Part shown: positions 20,593 through 23,055 of the stretch, in pieces
Layout: every line of letters begins with the position of its first letter
Numbering within the stretch: position 1 is the stretch's first letter
NCBI GenBank assembly: GCA_900550775.1
Contig: URTH01000007.1
Coordinates: 1-23,055 of the forward strand
DNA from: an uncultured Eubacteriales bacterium
GTDB lineage: Bacteria; Bacillota; Clostridia; Monoglobales; Monoglobaceae
DNA length: 23,055 nucleotides
Reading direction: 5' to 3'
The notes under the pieces: model-generated
What the model saw: only the letters and a program-made list of their open reading frames with translations
The model's database searches: none
Told to the model about the DNA's origin: nothing
Position numbers and translations under genes: made by a program

Positions 20593-21237
20593 TCACCTCC
20601 GTAATGTTAGTCTCTCGCATAAGTTTTCATCCAAAGGTATGCCGTATATGTGGTTCGTCTCAAAAAACGCCTGTTCTGCCGTATGCGCAGCGTTGTGGTG
20701 TTCACGGCACAATGCAATCGCGTATCTGCCAAGGTGATGCACGTGGTTCCTGTCACCGCCCATGCCAATCTTAGAGCCTGTCACATGGTGCACATCTGCC
20801 GGCCTGCCGCATACTGCGCATTTTCGATAATACAAGCACATGTACAGATATGCGTCGATATCGTCCGTGCGTTCTGTCAAAGATTCCCGTATCGGCACAC
20901 CATGTTTGAGGCAAAATTCAATCAGCAGGTTAATATACGTTCTTGCGACCGTTACAGAGCAGTCCGAAAGGCTGAAGTACTCGCCCCCGGTGCGGAGTAT
21001 GTATTCATACTTAAACCACTCCTTTAAAAATTCCGGAAGATGTCCGCACCAGTTCGCGATATCCCGAATCGTCGCATACGCCTTTTTCCGCTGCTCCGCG
21101 GTGATCGTCCGTCCGTCGTTCAGGCGCAGCTCCACTTTGCCAACCTGTTTTTGAATCAGTTCCTTTTCAATCGGCCGATCCGGAACAATCACCATGTTCT
21201 GCCCATCGTAGCCGATCACTTTCGCCGTCACTGTCAC
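20593..21237 (-). CDS. Putative HNHc nuclease (recombination-associated)
   Basis: A 214-aa protein. The N-terminal half has LRLNDGRTITAEQRKKAYA and an EFLKEWFKYEYI helix, as in phage proteins annotated as putative HNHc nucleases. The C-terminal zinc/HNH half has KCAVCGRPADVHHVTG, then HVHHLGRYAIALCREHHNAAH. GTG 21237 has GGAGG eight bases upstream. The gene lies between the MBL and SSB genes and may act at recombination intermediates. Upstream in-frame ATGs to 21360 lack support. Confidence 0.82.
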   Translation of the reverse strand: MTVTAKVIGYDGQNMVIVPDRPIEKELIQKQVGKVELRLNDGRTITAEQRKKAYATIRDIANWCGHLPEFLKEWFKYEYILRTGGEYFSLSDCSVTVARTYINLLIEFCLKHGVPIRESLTERTDDIDAYLYMCLYYRKCAVCGRPADVHHVTGSKIGMGGDRNHVHHLGRYAIALCREHHNAAHTAEQAFFETNHIYGIPLDENLCERLTLRR

Positions 21238-21874
21238 GCGCCACACCTCCATGTTTATGAAGATACACAACCTCCGATTTAACACCGGCATTTTCACATA
21301 TAAAATCGTCTGCCTGCTGCTGCGACAGGTGCGTATACGGCACCCTCTTTTCGTATGCATATTCGCCGTTTCTTCTCTTTGCGATAAGCCGTTCCTTTAA
21401 TTCCGCATCCGTGTAGTTCGCCTCGATCAGATACAGGTCATAGCCCTTTGCGCTGATTCCGTCAAGCGTTCCGGTATCGGTTGCATAAATTGCTTTCTCG
21501 CCGCCCCAAAATATCCGGTAGCCAAAGTTTTGAACGTCATGGTACAGGATAACCGGACTTATCGCAAGGGACTTGTAGTGATAGATTTTTCCTGCCTCAA
21601 CCACATCAATGCTGCGTTTTGACACGCCGCATTGCAGCAGTTCCGGCACAAGATAAGCGCCGCACGCAAACCGCAGCGTCGGCCGCTCTGCAGCCAGCTT
21701 TTTTACGGTACGTTTGTTGAAATGGTCGCCGTGAACATGCGTGAGCAGAACAATCCGGAGGTTCCAACACACGTCCTCCAACTTTTTAAACGGGACGCCG
21801 CAGTCAATTAGAATGCAATCGTTTAAAACCACGGCGTTTCCTTTGCTCCCGGTCGCAATCACGGTATATGTCAT
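21167..21874 (-). CDS. MBL-fold metallohydrolase
   Basis: A 235-aa protein with the metallo-beta-lactamase signature LLTHVHGDHFNKR (HVHGDH at 46-51), an N-terminal TGSKGNAVVLNDCILIDCG strand, and a YATDTGTLDG metal-binding Asp. It resembles MBL proteins next to recT in many Firmicutes phages, which may be nucleases. ATG 21874 overlaps the RecT stop as ATGA. The last 23 residues or so lie in the first 71 bases of the HNHc gene in another frame, an unusually long overlap. Confidence 0.85.
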   Translation of the reverse strand: MTYTVIATGSKGNAVVLNDCILIDCGVPFKKLEDVCWNLRIVLLTHVHGDHFNKRTVKKLAAERPTLRFACGAYLVPELLQCGVSKRSIDVVEAGKIYHYKSLAISPVILYHDVQNFGYRIFWGGEKAIYATDTGTLDGISAKGYDLYLIEANYTDAELKERLIAKRRNGEYAYEKRVPYTHLSQQQADDFICENAGVKSEVVYLHKHGGVARDSDGESDRLRWAEHGDCSGSAD

Positions 21875-22734
21875 AACTCGTCCATGGTTACCTTTTCCGC
21901 GTCGTCCGGTTCGTCCTGCTGCACAATCGGGCTGCTTTCGACGGTATCGGCAATGAATTCCACCGCATTGTTTTCGCGCAGCACGCCATCATCCTTTGCG
22001 ATAACATCTTGCATTTCGATCGACATAATGCCCCACTTGGAGATCAGCTGCCGCAGCATCGTTTTATATGCCATGGCGTCAAAATCCTTGTACCAAAAGG
22101 ATGAATACTTCCAGCGATCCTTTTCGGGGATTTCGCCCGCCCGGAGTTTCTCAAACGTTTTGGCGTTGAATGCCGCGCTGAATTTGTCCGCGTGCGCCTC
22201 CATTTTCTCGCGGCTCCAGTAGATCGCTTTGCGAAATCCGTTGGTGTATTCAAACATTGCATAATATCCGACCGTCGGCGTGTTCTCCCGTTCAATCTCG
22301 TCCTCAATGAGATTGACTTCAATTTCTTCATTCAGCGGATCGAATCTGACAAGTTCGCCTTCCTTGATGGCAAGGACGTTTAGCTTTCGGTATTCACCGC
22401 TGCGGATTGCAAGCTGAATGTACCCCTTATAGCCAAGCTGAAACTGTGCCACCTTGCAGCCGCGCTTATTATCGTTAAACGGGACGAGATAATATTGACC
22501 CAGCTGCGGCGACGGGGAAAGATTCAGGCTTTCGCCCAAAAGCGCGCCGGATATGATTGTGACCGAGTCGCATTCCGCAAGCGCCGGATTGGCATTTACC
22601 GCCGAAACAATCGACGCCGTAAACCGCCTTGCCCTGTTCTCGTCCTGTAGTGCGTTCATAATCGCCCGTTTCGTGCTTGTCGCATTGACAAACGCCGAAA
22701 ACGTAGATTTCTTTGCTACCTCTGTGTTACTCAT
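21871..22734 (-). CDS. recT: RecT-family single-strand annealing protein
   Basis: A 287-aa annealing protein. It shows the RecT pattern: FTASIVSAVNANPALAECD, LLGESLNLSPSPQLGQYYLV, QLGYKGYIQLAIRSGEYRKL, SFWYKDFDAMAYKTMLRQLI and a variable acidic tail. ATG 22734 is preferred over 22749 because GGAGG sits about eight bases upstream; it overlaps the preceding stop. It pairs homologous strands with SSB and probably a nearby nuclease. Confidence 0.95.
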   Translation of the reverse strand: MSNTEVAKKSTFSAFVNATSTKRAIMNALQDENRARRFTASIVSAVNANPALAECDSVTIISGALLGESLNLSPSPQLGQYYLVPFNDNKRGCKVAQFQLGYKGYIQLAIRSGEYRKLNVLAIKEGELVRFDPLNEEIEVNLIEDEIERENTPTVGYYAMFEYTNGFRKAIYWSREKMEAHADKFSAAFNAKTFEKLRAGEIPEKDRWKYSSFWYKDFDAMAYKTMLRQLISKWGIMSIEMQDVIAKDDGVLRENNAVEFIADTVESSPIVQQDEPDDAEKVTMDEL

Positions 22735-23055
22735 AGTCATACCCTCCATTTTCTAAAAATTCCTTTAATGCACGCAATTTCTCGCGTGTTGCCCTTACGG
22801 TAAACGAAAGTGCAAGCACCTTTTCCGCATCCTCGACGGTCGGCGGCGCCGTTTCCATGACCGCGTCCACCTTTCTTTCCGCTTCTGCCATCGCCTCTTC
22901 GATCTTATGCCTGTCCGCCTCTGTGCTTGCCAGCTGCTCCAATGCGATGTGCCTGTTATGTACCGTTGTTATCGCCGCCGAAATATTCAAGCTGCTGCGG
23001 TATTCCAGTAGGATTTCATCTTTGTACTCCTGCGTCCCGATCAGTTTTAAATCAT
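22727..23055 (-). CDS. DUF1351-like protein, C-terminal part (partial)
   Basis: The frame is open to the right edge, so the start lies outside the window. The 108 or so visible residues are helical, with TEADRHKIEEAMAEAERKVD as a coiled coil. They end VRATREKLRALKEFLENGG, a closing pattern seen in DUF1351 proteins that precede recT in Firmicutes phages. The TTG at 22990 is not needed as a start. The domain role is unknown; it probably works with RecT. Confidence 0.6.
   Translation of the reverse strand, partial: DLKLIGTQEYKDEILLEYRSSLNISAAITTVHNRHIALEQLASTEADRHKIEEAMAEAERKVDAVMETAPPTVEDAEKVLALSFTVRATREKLRALKEFLENGGYDYE

Overview
This window is the interior of a tailed phage or prophage of a Bacillota host, most likely a Clostridia-type gut bacterium. 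That inference rests on the near-universal AGGAGG-type ribosome sites, the PBSX/XkdM-XkdN-like tail genes, and the mosaic of small Cys-rich early proteins. The tail sheath and tube genes imply a contractile-tailed (myovirus-morphology) particle with an HK97-fold capsid. No rRNA, tRNA or CRISPR array is seen, and both window edges cut through genes.

Almost everything is on the minus strand, so the gene order is read from high to low coordinates. Region 1 (23055 to about 11650) is the early/replication operon. It runs from a DUF1351-like C-terminus through RecT, an MBL-fold hydrolase, a putative HNHc nuclease, SSB, a winged-helix protein, a DnaD-like replisome organiser with a 12-bp minisatellite, a DnaC-like loader and a RusA resolvase. 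It continues with small Cys-rich proteins, an adenine/cytosine-type DNA methyltransferase, a tiny 44-aa protein, a PAPS-reductase-like protein, YopX, several small proteins, an HExxH metallopeptidase-like protein and a MazG-like protein. It ends in a sigma/ArpU/RinA-like late regulator. Most neighbours overlap by ATGA or GTGA, so the block is tightly coupled.

Region 2 (about 10830-11664) is the unusual part. It has a short plus-strand unit inside an otherwise minus-strand genome: a perfect TTGACA-N17-TATAAT promoter with an 18-bp perfect palindrome in its spacer, a 32-aa hydrophobic peptide gene, a convergent antisense promoter, a two-helix membrane protein frame, a ribbon-helix-helix protein and an intrinsic terminator. 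To its left is an array of eleven consecutive 10-bp units, each carrying GGAA in the same register. This array lies between that promoter and a candidate minus-strand late promoter, whose leader contains a terminator-like hairpin.

Region 3 (10749 to 1) is the late operon. It contains a compact tyrosine recombinase, an HNH endonuclease, a cos-like non-coding stretch, a gp6-like connector in an unusual place, TerS (P27), TerL and portal. These are followed by a ClpP-like prohead protease, a capsid with a C-terminal HeH/LEM-like tail, head closure, gp10-like protein, tail terminator, sheath and tube. The left end has XkdN-like tail-assembly chaperones joined by a -1 frameshift at A AAA AAC, then the start of the tape measure gene.

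Functional reading (inference): the sigma-like regulator made at the end of the early operon could switch on the late promoter next to the 10-bp array. The plus-strand unit looks like a moron, possibly a type I toxin-antitoxin or lysogenic module. Family names come from recognising sequence features by eye; no database search was run.
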